Notes: generated by a model from the sequence alone, not told the origin. 23,743 nucleotides of DNA from Planctomycetota bacterium (GCA_021852225.1 JAJZOA010000155.1:1-23743); one strand, 5' to 3'; positions 8,646 to 15,730 are shown, numbered from the stretch's first letter. Numbers and translations: made by a program.

Positions 8646-9331
8646 GATTAACAGTTATGCCTAAGCACTCCCGGCGGTCCAAGGCCCGCAAATCGCCGGA
8701 AATTGCCCGCGGCTATCACCATGGAAACCTGCGCGCCGCGCTGGTTTCAGCCGCGATTAAAATCGTGGACAAACGCGGTCCGGATGGCCTGACCATTCGC
8801 CGTGTGGCCCAGCAGGCGGGAGTAAGCCACAACGCGCCATACCACCATTTCCGCGACAAAGGCGCGATTCTGGAAGCCGCCACTGTTTCCTGCATCACCG
8901 CGATGATAGACGCAATGCGCCATCAGCAGCATAAAACGCGCGGCAATTCTCTGGATAAATTAATTGCCATGGGGGTGGAATTTGTTCGCTTTGCGATTGA
9001 ACACCCGGCGGAATTCCGTCTGATGCACCGGCCGGAATTGCGGAAATCCCGCGATGGCTGCTGTGGCGGAACGCCGACGTCCCCGGTGGAGGCGGCATCC
9101 GCCAATGGCCGTATGCTGCTTCTGGAAACCGTCCGGCAGGGCCAGAAGGCTGGCGAAATCCGTGCGGGAGACTCCGATATGCTGGTGCTGGCCTGGTGGT
9201 GCCTGGTGAATGGTTATGCCAACAAGGTGCTGAACTTTTCGCACGGCCGGCCCTGCGACGGGGAACGCGATCCACTGGAAATTGCCCGCGACATCGTGCA
9301 AACGCTGGTGGACGGAATTGAAAAAAAATAA
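8639..9331 (+). CDS. TetR/AcrR-family regulator with WHG-type C-terminal domain
   Basis: A 230-residue one-component repressor. The N-terminal helix-turn-helix begins with RGYHHGNLRAALVSAA and runs through TIRRVAQQAGVSHNAPYHHFRDKGAIL (about residues 25-80), the exact pattern of the TetR group whose C-terminal ligand domain carries a WHG motif. Here the corresponding C-terminal part contains LAWWCLVNGYAN, with W-W-x-x-x-N-G in that place. The gene is divergent from the RND operon and the shared gap has a palindrome, so it most likely represses the pump and itself and is released by a pump substrate. The start is uncertain: ATG 8639 has no Shine-Dalgarno and would be nearly leaderless; ATG 8657 is an alternative that loses only six residues. 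Confidence 0.9.
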   Translation: MSRLTVMPKHSRRSKARKSPEIARGYHHGNLRAALVSAAIKIVDKRGPDGLTIRRVAQQAGVSHNAPYHHFRDKGAILEAATVSCITAMIDAMRHQQHKTRGNSLDKLIAMGVEFVRFAIEHPAEFRLMHRPELRKSRDGCCGGTPTSPVEAASANGRMLLLETVRQGQKAGEIRAGDSDMLVLAWWCLVNGYANKVLNFSHGRPCDGERDPLEIARDIVQTLVDGIEKK

Positions 9332-9510
9332 TTTGACGCCTGCGGCGATTTGATCAGCCGTTTTGCGCGGCAGCCTCTTATTTGCCATACGACCCGGCTT
9401 GTGCAATTTCTGGAGCGGCCACTGGCGGCGGACTTATAAATCAGCCTGCCCTTTGATGTATCGGGCATTGCTTCTCTTTTCGCAGCGCGTCGCCTGACGT
9501 TTGCATATAA
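9332..9510. other. Non-coding stretch upstream of the endonuclease relic
   Basis: Stops occur in all plus frames (for example TAA at 9437-9439 and 9508-9510) and no recognisable protein segment was found on either strand. If the BglII-type gene once had its N-terminal half here, it is no longer readable by eye. Confidence 0.5.
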
Positions 9511-9837
9511 TTTCTTGCCGGTCCGCGGAAAATCAGCGACTGGTGCGAAAATTGGTCCTCTAAATCCTACAATCAGACCGATTTCGTGAAGGATCGCATC
9601 GCCCTGGAAATACAATTTGGCAAATATTCTTTTGTGGCTTACGACATGTTTGTAAAGCATATGGCTTTTTTCGTGGGCGACGTCATTGATGTAGGCATCG
9701 AAATACTTCCAATAAAACACTTTCAATCGCAGATGTCCTCGGGCGTCGGATATTACGAAGGCGGCCTTTACGATCTTATTCGTCAGGGGAGAAGCAGTCC
9801 GGCGGTACCGATGGTGGTCGTCGGCATAGGCATTTAA
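9511..9837 (+). pseudogene. Remnant of a BglII-type restriction endonuclease (C-terminal half)
   Basis: The frame is open from a TAA at 9508-9510 to a stop at 9835-9837. From about 9562 it reads SYNQTDFVKDRIALEIQFGK, then YSFVAYDMFVKHMAFFVGD, VIDVGIEILPIK, MSSGVGYYEG and LIRQGRSSPAVPMVVVGI. This is the C-terminal half of the BglII-like endonuclease family. The active-site spacing of BglII (Asp84, Glu93, Gln95) is kept exactly: Asp at 9580-9582, Glu at 9607-9609, Gln at 9613-9615. The N-terminal half of a normal protein is missing, no ATG/GTG/TTG lies upstream of the catalytic Asp within the open frame (the first is GTG 9586, inside the motif), and no methyltransferase is nearby. It is therefore called a decayed fragment. 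The family call rests on remembered motif patterns; an expressed truncated protein is unlikely. Confidence 0.72.
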
Positions 9838-10362
9838 GGGTGGTCGGGCCAGGGGCCGAAAACAGGGGTCGCATTTGCTGAAGCGTTCCTAAAAAAGGGC
9901 ATTCCTTTTCCGTCGGACATGGGCCGCCTTCACGCTATCGTGGCAATCCTGGCAATCCTGCACCACAGATTCCGCTCCACCCTCCCCCAGGCCGGATTCA
10001 AGCCCCCTCGCCAAATAACATGCCCAGCGCATCGGCGTGAGTTGCATATGCGCGTGCCTTCTGCCCGGCGGCCAGGACGGTGACAATTTCTTTACCAGAC
10101 CCGGTCAGCAACGAAGGCGAATCGGGCACGACAGAGCGGACGGGATTGGCTTGGCTCGCAAGGTCATGCGCATTGGCGGCCGCGGTCGCGCGGCAGCGGC
10201 ATGGGACTGGCCCGATTTTGGTTTGCTTTACCAGGCGCATACCGCTATCCTTAGCTGTGGTTAAGAACAGGCTGGCAGGTGGCAAATTCTGCGATGGGGG
10301 GCACAGTTGGCCGACTCCCAGGAAATAAGTGGGCGCTGGCGTCCGGATTTGGAGCCATTGGA
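9838..10362. other. Intergenic stretch without a supported gene
   Basis: No frame on either strand gives a recognisable protein. It includes a short inverted repeat AAAAGG/CCTTTT at 9893-9909 (5-base loop) and the small tandem repeat GGCAATCCT twice at about 9942-9959. The right end carries the ribosome-binding site of the next gene. Confidence 0.5.
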
Positions 10363-11874
10363 ATGACTTCTCAAAAAAGTGATCAAACTGATCAATATGA
10401 AATACTGGTGATTGAAGACAATCCGAGCCAGCGTGCCGCGCTGGAACAGTTGCTGACCAACGCGGGTTATGTTGTCAAAACCACGGATTCCGCGGAAAAG
10501 GCGCTGAGTTTTGTGGGCGAGGGCATTGATTGCGTTGTGGCTGGGGTTATATCCGGAGACATATCGCGTCTGGACCTGATTAAGCACTGGCGAAATTATT
10601 TTCCGAACACACCTTTGCCGGTTATTCATGAAACCGAATCCGTGAAATCCCTGATTGAAACCATTAACACGGGCACATTTGATGATCTGCAAAATGTAAC
10701 CGATGCAAAGCTGATGCTGTCCCGCCTGATGGACCTGGTTCATGCGTGCCAGAACGAACAGAAGCCCCCCACGCCGGAAATTGGCGATGGTGTCAACGAC
10801 CATATCATTGGTCAATCCCAGCTCATGCGGGATGTTTTTGATTTGATTGCCCGGTCTTCACAGGCGTTCAGCACAGTCCTTATTCTTGGCGAATCGGGAA
10901 CAGGTAAGGACCTGGTGGCGCAGGCCATTCACCGGAATTCGCAGAGAAAAACGGGACCGTTTATTGCTTTAAACTGTGCGGCCATGCCGGAAACGCTGGT
11001 GGAAAGTGAATTATTCGGATACGACAAGGGGGCCTTTTCCGGATCGGTCGGTTCGCGAATCGGGCGGTTTGAGGCGGCCAGCGGCGGCACACTTTTTATT
11101 GATGAGATTGGCGATTGCGCATTGTCTCTTCAGGCGAAGCTTCTGCGAATTCTGGAAAATAGAATTGTCACCCCGCTGGGCGGCCATCGCGAGATCAAGG
11201 TAAATACGCGCGTGATTGCGGCCACGAGCCGAGATTTGCCAAATATGGTACGGGAAGGCTTATTTCGTGAAGATTTATATTATCGCCTGAACATCATCAC
11301 CATCCGTGTACCGCCCCTGCGGGCTCGCCTTGATGATATACCACTGCTGGTGCGCTATTTTATTGAGCATGTGAATCTGCGGAATATCGCCACACCGATT
11401 GATTCCATCTCCATTCCGGCGATGGAGGCCCTGCAACGCTATCACTGGCCCGGAAACGTAAGAGAACTGCTGAACGTGATAGAGCGCGCAATGGTGCTGT
11501 CAGACCGCGACAATACGGTGATCAGTCTGAAGGACCTGCCGCCGGCCATACAAGATGCATCCGGGGCGCTGGCGATAGCCCCGACACAGCGGGGCCTTGC
11601 ACCGGTGGTCCCGCCGACGATAATTTCCAGTTATATTTCCACGAACGAAGATGAGCCACTTCTGACACTGGCGCAACTTGAACAATTGGCCATACAAGCG
11701 GCCATGCAGCGGCACCACAATAATAAAACGCGCGCGGCCCACGCAATTGGCATCAGCGTGCGAACGTTGCAGCGCAAGCTGGGACGCCAGGAAACACCTT
11801 CGTTTGTGCTGCTTCGCACGGCTATAAACCCTGCCACCGCCGCAGATTCCCGAACGCCGCATTCCCCCGCATAA
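10363..11874 (+). CDS. Sigma-54-dependent activator (NtrC type) with degenerate receiver domain
   Basis: Start ATG 10363, with GGAG at 10351-10354 eight bases upstream, giving 503 residues. Domains: receiver (about 12-125), AAA+ sigma-54 interaction domain (about 147-380) and a Fis-type helix-turn-helix near the C-terminus (HNNKTRAAHAIGISVRTLQRKLGR). Walker A is GESGTGKD (176-183), Walker B TLFIDE (243-248), and the arginine-finger region is FREDLYYRLN. The loop that contacts sigma-54, normally GAFTGA, is GAFSGS (223-228). In the receiver the acidic pair E18-D19 and T91 are kept, but the phospho-acceptor Asp is Gly61 and the invariant Lys is Asn111. So the protein cannot be switched on by classical Asp phosphorylation. 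No histidine kinase is adjacent. It should drive RpoN promoters; the targets are unknown. Confidence 0.93.
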   Translation: MTSQKSDQTDQYEILVIEDNPSQRAALEQLLTNAGYVVKTTDSAEKALSFVGEGIDCVVAGVISGDISRLDLIKHWRNYFPNTPLPVIHETESVKSLIETINTGTFDDLQNVTDAKLMLSRLMDLVHACQNEQKPPTPEIGDGVNDHIIGQSQLMRDVFDLIARSSQAFSTVLILGESGTGKDLVAQAIHRNSQRKTGPFIALNCAAMPETLVESELFGYDKGAFSGSVGSRIGRFEAASGGTLFIDEIGDCALSLQAKLLRILENRIVTPLGGHREIKVNTRVIAATSRDLPNMVREGLFREDLYYRLNIITIRVPPLRARLDDIPLLVRYFIEHVNLRNIATPIDSISIPAMEALQRYHWPGNVRELLNVIERAMVLSDRDNTVISLKDLPPAIQDASGALAIAPTQRGLAPVVPPTIISSYISTNEDEPLLTLAQLEQLAIQAAMQRHHNNKTRAAHAIGISVRTLQRKLGRQETPSFVLLRTAINPATAADSRTPHSPA

Positions 11875-11949
11875 CCGGACTTATTGACTGAACAATTTCA
11901 TGGCAAAGCGCACTGGGGTTTGATCACCAGACGTGTCATATCACAAACC

Positions 11950-12000
11950 ACTTGCTGACGGCAAATATTCTTGACGGGCGGCCATTCGTAGCCGCCGGAG
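11950..12000 (+). repeat. Highly diverged solo copy of the hairpin repeat
   Basis: The run from CTTGCTGACGGC through TTCTTGACGG and GGCGGCCATTCGTAGCCGCC to GGAG parallels the core of the array units (CTTGCGGATTG, AGTCTT, GGCGGCCA-TCC-TGGCCGCC, GGTG). The hairpin GGCGGC/GCCGCC is kept with a changed loop. Assignment to the family is by similarity seen by eye. Confidence 0.5.
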
Positions 12001-12065
12001 TTGATGCCTGGCCAATTGAATTGCAACCGTCGGGGAAGGCGTAGGTTTATGTGTGAACGCTGTTG

Positions 12066-12177
12066 AGCTGGTGGCGCGTCTTGTCATTATTTGCTTGCGG
12101 GTTGTAAACAGTCTTGACGGGAGCGGCCATCCTGGCCGCCGGTGCGAACAATTCGTCGGACCAGACGCCCGACACCC
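12066..12177 (+). repeat. Solo copy of the hairpin repeat family
   Basis: Matches the array units along their length: CTGGTGGCGCG, CTTGTC, TTTGCTTGCGG, TTGTAAACAGTCTT, then GCGGCCA-TCC-TGGCCGC (12123-12139), GCCGGTG and finally AGACGCCCGAC. It differs at scattered positions and lacks the 14-bp tandem units that follow array copies 2-4. It lies about 1.7 kb from the array, on the other side of the PEP-CTERM gene, so the family is dispersed. Confidence 0.75.
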
Positions 12178-12348
12178 GGTTTGCGCATGAGCCGTTTTTC
12201 GCGCGGGCCACCCTTAATTTACGCCAGTCTGCACAATTGAGCCTGGAATGGGGTTGGCGGTTTGCGGGCGGCTATTGGCGGGGCGCAATTTTTGCGGACG
12301 TTCAGCCGGGATTCCTGAACCAAGTGTGCGCAGTGCTTTATCGGCGCG

Positions 12349-12385
12349 AAAAAAAGGCGGGGAGCCCCACAGTGGCCACCCCGCC
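12349..12385 (-). terminator. Intrinsic terminator of the PEP-CTERM gene
   Basis: On the minus strand a 7-bp GC-only stem (GGCGGGG at 12385-12379 with CCCCGCC at 12362-12356) is followed at once by seven T residues (12355-12349). It lies about 40 bases after the stop codon of the PEP-CTERM-type gene, the expected place for a rho-independent terminator. Confidence 0.85.
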
Positions 12386-12424
12386 TTGGGGAAGAGACAG
12401 TTTGTTTAACAGGGCCTAAGAGGC

Positions 12425-13219
12425 TTAGACCTTCAGACGGCGACGGATCGCCACTCCGCCAATCATGGCGATTCCACCCACCAGGGTCAGAAGACCGGTC
12501 GCGGGCAGTGGCACGGCGCCTGCCGAAAGCGGCTCGGTATTGGAGACGGTGACTGTGGATGACGGATTGTTATAAATATCACCCACGTAAAAGCTGGTAA
12601 AATCCAATGTGGTGGTCAGCGAATAGCCCGTGGAATTAATGCTTGGATTCGGCACAGGGTCAATTCCAAAACTGGAACTTTCAGTTCCTGAAGAGGTGGA
12701 ACCAGCGAATACAAACGGACTCCCCACCGGGTTGGATGTGGTGGTGAAGGTAAAGAGATTATTACCCGTGTCCGACCCACCCTTAAGTGAAAGGGAATCG
12801 CCAGTGGAAGACGCCACATGAAGCAGAGTGGCCGAACCCGCTGATTCCAGGAAATTCACGCCGACGGGATCATAAGTGAATCCGGTAGCGCTGGCCTGGA
12901 ACAGAATATTGACATTGCTGACGGTTGAACCAGGAGTGGCGGCAAAACTGATGCTGGCCATTCCGAGATTCAAATTAGCAAGACTGCTGTTGTTCACCGC
13001 CAAGGCCGAAAGACTGGTGACGGTAAATGCGCCGATCGAACCATCCACGATGGTGTTGATGGCGCTGGGATTAGCCAGACTTGTGAAGGTGGCGCCATTG
13101 TTCAGGCTGTACTCAATAACCGGCTGAGCCTGCACCGCGGAAACGGCGCCGGATAAGGCCAGCGAAGCGACAGCTCCGGCGGACAACCACGTTGTGATGT
13201 TTTTACGAAACATTTTCAT
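12425..13219 (-). CDS. PEP-CTERM-type secreted protein, function unknown
   Basis: A protein of 264 residues (262 if the second Met is used) with an N-terminal signal peptide (TTWLSAGAVASLALSGAVSAVQA, probable cleavage after VQA) and a C-terminal sorting signal: AVPLPATGLLTLVGG, a hydrophobic helix, then the basic end AIRRRLKV. The VPLP start and Arg cluster fit the PEP-CTERM class, which is processed by an exosortase; none is encoded in this window. The body is Ser/Thr/Asn/Gly-rich and beta-strand-like, with no catalytic motif seen. AAGGAG at 13222-13227 is two bases from the first ATG but eight from the second (13213), so the second is the better start. A strong terminator follows and a palindrome lies upstream. 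Likely exported to the envelope or extracellular matrix. Confidence 0.85.
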   Translation of the reverse strand: MKMFRKNITTWLSAGAVASLALSGAVSAVQAQPVIEYSLNNGATFTSLANPSAINTIVDGSIGAFTVTSLSALAVNNSSLANLNLGMASISFAATPGSTVSNVNILFQASATGFTYDPVGVNFLESAGSATLLHVASSTGDSLSLKGGSDTGNNLFTFTTTSNPVGSPFVFAGSTSSGTESSSFGIDPVPNPSINSTGYSLTTTLDFTSFYVGDIYNNPSSTVTVSNTEPLSAGAVPLPATGLLTLVGGIAMIGGVAIRRRLKV

Positions 13220-13252
13220 GTCTCCTTAAATACTATTTGATATCGCGGCAGG

Positions 13253-13266
13253 TCAGATTAATCTGA
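13253..13266. promoter_or_regulatory. 14-bp perfect palindrome upstream of the PEP-CTERM gene
   Basis: TCAGATTAATCTGA is a perfect palindrome about 35-50 bases upstream of the start codon, in the promoter region on the minus strand. It is a plausible operator for a dimeric regulator, but no clear -10/-35 pair was assigned around it. Confidence 0.4.
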
Positions 13267-13492
13267 AGGCCACGCACATCAAACCACTTTGGAAAATTCG
13301 CCCGTTATTGGACAGACCAATTGAAACCGGGCAATTTTCCGGGAAATTCGCCGACATCCAGCCCATGTGCACGGGGTGCACCGCCCGCCCGCATGAGAGA
13401 AACCTCGGGAATATTTTGTTCCACACTCCGCGCTTTTTAATGCGTTCCGACACTAAATACGGCTATTTCTTGAAGGCGACGCGCGATGATAT

Positions 13493-13657
13493 TTAAAATC
13501 TACCGGGAATAACACCCATTAATACCAGCACAATGACGATTAGAAGAATGACACCCAGACCACCAGTCGGGCCATAACCCCATTGACGACTGTAACCCCA
13601 CGTGGGAAGCACACTAAGCATGATCAGGACCAATACAACAAGCAAAATCAAACCCAT
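13493..13657 (-). CDS. DUF3309 family small membrane protein
   Basis: A 54-residue protein made of two hydrophobic segments with the DUF3309 signature between them: LPTWGYSRQWGYGPTGGLGVILLIVIVL. The usual family length is about 50 residues, which supports ATG 13657. A GTG ten codons upstream (13687) extends the frame but adds a charged stretch the family lacks. Members are found widely in bacteria as tiny inner-membrane proteins and have no established function. The gene stands alone between the PEP-CTERM gene and the repeat array. Confidence 0.82.
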   Translation of the reverse strand: MGLILLVVLVLIMLSVLPTWGYSRQWGYGPTGGLGVILLIVIVLVLMGVIPGRF

Positions 13658-14075
13658 GAGTACACGCCTTTCAGTTTTGTTCCCCACCCGTGGTCAATTT
13701 AAAACCACGCCAGTATATTAAGCAATTCATGTGCCACATATTTTTTGGGCCAAAGCGGCGTTTTTTGTTAAGCGGCGGGCCGCGCCTGACGGCCGGGCCA
13801 TAATGGCCGGGTCAAAGTGGCGACTTGCGACGCGATGGCGCTTTTTATCGCCCTTTGCTTGCGGATTGTAAACAGTCTTCCTGGGGGGCGGCCATCCTGG
13901 CCGCCGGTGGGGATGACGTGTCGGGCGAGACGTCCATCTTGGCGTGGGTGAGGGCGATCTGGTGGCGCGACTTGTCGCCCTTTGTTTGCGGATTGCAAAC
14001 AGTCTTCCTGGGGGGCGGCCATCCTGGCCGCCGGTGGGGATGACATGTCGGGCGAGACGCCCGACCCCCAGCTTA

Positions 14076-14131
14076 AGCACATCAGCTTAAACACATCCGC
14101 TTAGGCACATCAGTTTAAGGACCTCAAATTA
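14076..14131 (+). repeat. 14-bp tandem repeat, four units
   Basis: Four 14-bp units follow core copy 2: agcacatcagctta, aacacatccgctta, ggcacatcagttta and the end unit aggacctcaaatta. The end unit marks the join to the next linker. Confidence 0.8.
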
Positions 14132-14310
14132 ACGTCTCATTATTCAATTGCGATATCGGGCGAGACGTACATCTTGGCGTGGGTGAGGTCGATCTGGTGG
14201 CGCGACTTGTCGCCATTTGCTTGCGGATTGTAAACAGTCTTCGTGGGGGGCGGCCATCCTGGCCGCCGGTGGGGATGACGTGTCGGGCGAGACGCCCGAC
14301 CCCCAGCTTA

Positions 14311-14394
14311 AGCACATCAGCTTAAGAACATCAGCTTAAACACATCAGTTTAAGCATATCAGTTTACGCACATCAGTTTAAGGACCTCAAATTA
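14311..14394 (+). repeat. 14-bp tandem repeat, six units
   Basis: Six 14-bp units follow core copy 3, all variants of NNcacatcagYtta, ending with the same aggacctcaaatta unit as the four-unit tract. A further degenerate unit may overlap the core end at 14297-14310. Confidence 0.82.
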
Positions 14395-14572
14395 AGGTCT
14401 CCTTATTCAATTGCGATATCGGGCGAGACTTCATCTTGGCGTGGGTGAGGGCGATCTGGTGGCGCGCCTTGTCGCCCTTTGTTTGCGGATTGCAAACAGT
14501 CTTCGTGGGGGGCGGCCATCCTGGCCGCCGGTAAGGATGACATGTCGGGCGAGACGCCCGCCCCCCAGTTTA

Positions 14573-14614
14573 TGCACGTCAGCTTACGCACATCAGTTTA
14601 AGGACCGCAGTTTG
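14573..14614 (+). repeat. 14-bp tandem repeat, three units
   Basis: Three units follow core copy 4: tgcacgtcagctta, cgcacatcagttta and a diverged end unit aggaccgcagtttg, after which the array stops. Confidence 0.75.
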
Positions 14615-14628
14615 GGCGCCCCGGCTTT

Positions 14629-15534
14629 TCAACAGCGATAACTTGTGGGCATTCTCATGGCGGACGAAGAGATGGAGTTGTCCTTCCATGTGTTATCAAT
14701 ATCCGCGGCATGGTCATCACAAAAGGCCAGGCCTGTCCCGGCCCGCTTAGCGCGGTACATGGCCTTGTCGGCGTTTCGCAAAAGGATTTCGGGGGTTACG
14801 CCATCCAGCGGGCACATGGCACAGCCAACACTGAGTTTCACTGCGATATTAAAGCCAACGGTACCCGCAGCCTGGGCGATTTGGGCGAACATGCACTCAG
14901 CGACAGATTTTACCCCGTCTTGGTTTTTGACTTCCATCAGGAGGCAGAGAAATTCATCCCCGCCGGCGCGGCTTACGGTGTCCTCGGTTCGCATACAGCC
15001 CCGCAGCTTGTCGGCAACCAGCCGCAGAATGGTATCGCCGGCGGCATGTCCGAACGTATCATTTATATATTTGAATTTATCAATGTCTATAAATAGAACC
15101 GCAAACGAACGTTTATGTCGCCTGGCCTGGGCCAGGGCGATATCCAGCCGGTCATGCAGCAGAATGCGGTTGGGCAACGCGGTCACCGGATCATGAAAGG
15201 CCATCTGCCGATATTGCTCGGCAACGGTCTGGGTGGCCAGCAACTGCTGTTCAAGAGCCGCGCGTTGCGCGAGTTCTCCCGCCATAGAATGCGTCAGGGA
15301 TTGCAGGTCATGAACACATTTGCGGATAATGCGGTCCAGCGTCTCGCCGAAAGGCGGCCCTTCCCGCCCGCGGGCCGGCATGGATATGCGGTGCACATTT
15401 TCCTCCAGATGTTGTGCGACAAGCAACATATAATTGTGCAGCGATTCAAGCGTTTTCACGGTGTGATCACCAGTCGGAGATAAAATAGCCGGGACGGCCG
15501 ACCCGCTTTCCGATTGCCGTATTGGTTCAGGCAT
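14629..15534 (-). CDS. Diguanylate cyclase (GGDEF domain)
   Basis: ATG 15534, with GGGGA a few bases upstream, gives 301 residues; an upstream in-frame ATG at 15594 adds residues without family resemblance. The N-terminal 100 residues are a charged, probably alpha-helical region without a recognisable sensor or membrane segment, ending in a coiled-coil-like ELAQRAALEQQLLATQTVAEQYRQ. The GGDEF domain follows from MAFHDPVTALPNR. The active site is intact (AGGDEF, GGDEF at 191-195), metal and substrate motifs FIDIDKFKYIND and FGHAAGD are present, and the inhibitory RxxD site is intact (R182-D185, five residues before GGDEF). By family it makes cyclic di-GMP from two GTP and is feedback-inhibited. 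It appears cytoplasmic. No EAL domain or c-di-GMP receptor was recognised nearby. Confidence 0.94.
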   Translation of the reverse strand: MPEPIRQSESGSAVPAILSPTGDHTVKTLESLHNYMLLVAQHLEENVHRISMPARGREGPPFGETLDRIIRKCVHDLQSLTHSMAGELAQRAALEQQLLATQTVAEQYRQMAFHDPVTALPNRILLHDRLDIALAQARRHKRSFAVLFIDIDKFKYINDTFGHAAGDTILRLVADKLRGCMRTEDTVSRAGGDEFLCLLMEVKNQDGVKSVAECMFAQIAQAAGTVGFNIAVKLSVGCAMCPLDGVTPEILLRNADKAMYRAKRAGTGLAFCDDHAADIDNTWKDNSISSSAMRMPTSYRC

Positions 15535-15635
15535 ATTGAATCCCCGATAAGTCATTCGACAAATGCCAGCATGGCCTTCCGCGCCCCAGCGCAAAGCAAG
15601 GCAACATACCTGCCAGCTGCAGGCGCACTATTGTT

Positions 15636-15649
15636 ATTGCAATTGCAAT
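15636..15649. promoter_or_regulatory. 14-bp perfect palindrome upstream of the diguanylate cyclase gene
   Basis: ATTGCAATTGCAAT is self-complementary over 14 bp and lies about 100 bases upstream of the GGDEF start codon. It resembles an operator for a dimeric regulator. No promoter boxes could be assigned with confidence. Confidence 0.4.
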
Positions 15650-15658
15650 GCCGAGGGG

Positions 15659-15694
15659 AAAATGGCCTGTTTATCAGTCAAACAGGCCATTTTT
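15659..15694. terminator. Perfect 14-bp stem hairpin with A/T-rich ends (bidirectional terminator-like)
   Basis: AAAATGGCCTGTTT (15659-15672) and AAACAGGCCATTTT (15680-15693) form a perfect 14-bp stem with a 7-base loop. Five T end the plus-strand copy (15690-15694) and four T the minus-strand one, the form of a bidirectional intrinsic terminator. No gene ends nearby on either strand, so it may insulate the diguanylate cyclase gene from upstream transcription or mark a lost gene. Confidence 0.6.
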
Positions 15695-15730
15695 CGGCTT
15701 TCTTAATCCAAAACGCTCCGGCAATGTCAG

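Larger units (their letters stand above)
11875..12348. other. Intergenic region with diverged repeat copies
   Basis: No supported gene. It holds two diverged copies of the hairpin repeat found in the array further right (listed separately). The plus-strand open frame that begins inside the second copy has no family resemblance and is regarded as chance. Confidence 0.5.
13843..14614 (+). repeat. Mosaic array of four hairpin-repeat units with linker and 14-bp repeats
   Basis: Four copies of a core run from about GCGGATTGTAAACAGTCTT to GGCGAGACGCCCGAC. The central hairpin GGCGGCCA-TCC-TGGCCGCC is at 13887-13905, 14014-14032, 14249-14267 and 14511-14529, giving spacings of 127, 235 and 262 bases. 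Copies 2-4 also keep a second hairpin, TCGGGCG-AGA-CGCCCG(A). Copies 2, 3 and 4 are each preceded by a linker (ATCTTGGCGTGGGTGAGG through GGTGGCGCG to TTGTCGCC) with a third small stem. Cores 2-4 are followed by 14-bp tandem units, and AATTCAATTGCGATATCGGG... then reopens the next linker. Long open frames on the minus strand here are translations of the repeat, not genes. No transposase is associated. Confidence 0.88.

Noticed and set aside
9440..9586. Frameshift in the endonuclease relic, with another frame reading GPLNPTI just before the motif
   Set aside because: The frame already used reads SYNQTDF, which fits the family better, so no frameshift is needed at this point.
9214..9726. 170-residue minus-strand frame overlapping the tetR-type gene and the endonuclease relic
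   Set aside because: It is antisense to two better-supported coding segments and shows no family resemblance.
9889..10086. Minus-strand frame with a CxxCH heme-like motif (QDCQDCHDS)
   Set aside because: The cysteines come from a short tandem DNA repeat (GGCAATCCT twice); no cytochrome-like surroundings, signal peptide or Shine-Dalgarno were seen.
12114..12419. 101-residue plus-strand frame
   Set aside because: It starts inside a repeat copy, runs through the terminator of the PEP-CTERM gene and has no family resemblance.
13727..14591. Several minus-strand open frames giving similar proteins (GGQDGRPPGRLF and the like)
   Set aside because: They are translations of the hairpin repeat in different frames and begin or end inside repeat units.
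13843..14614. CRISPR array
   Set aside because: Unit spacing is irregular (127, 235, 262 bases), the intervening segments are themselves repeats rather than unique spacers, and there are no cas genes.
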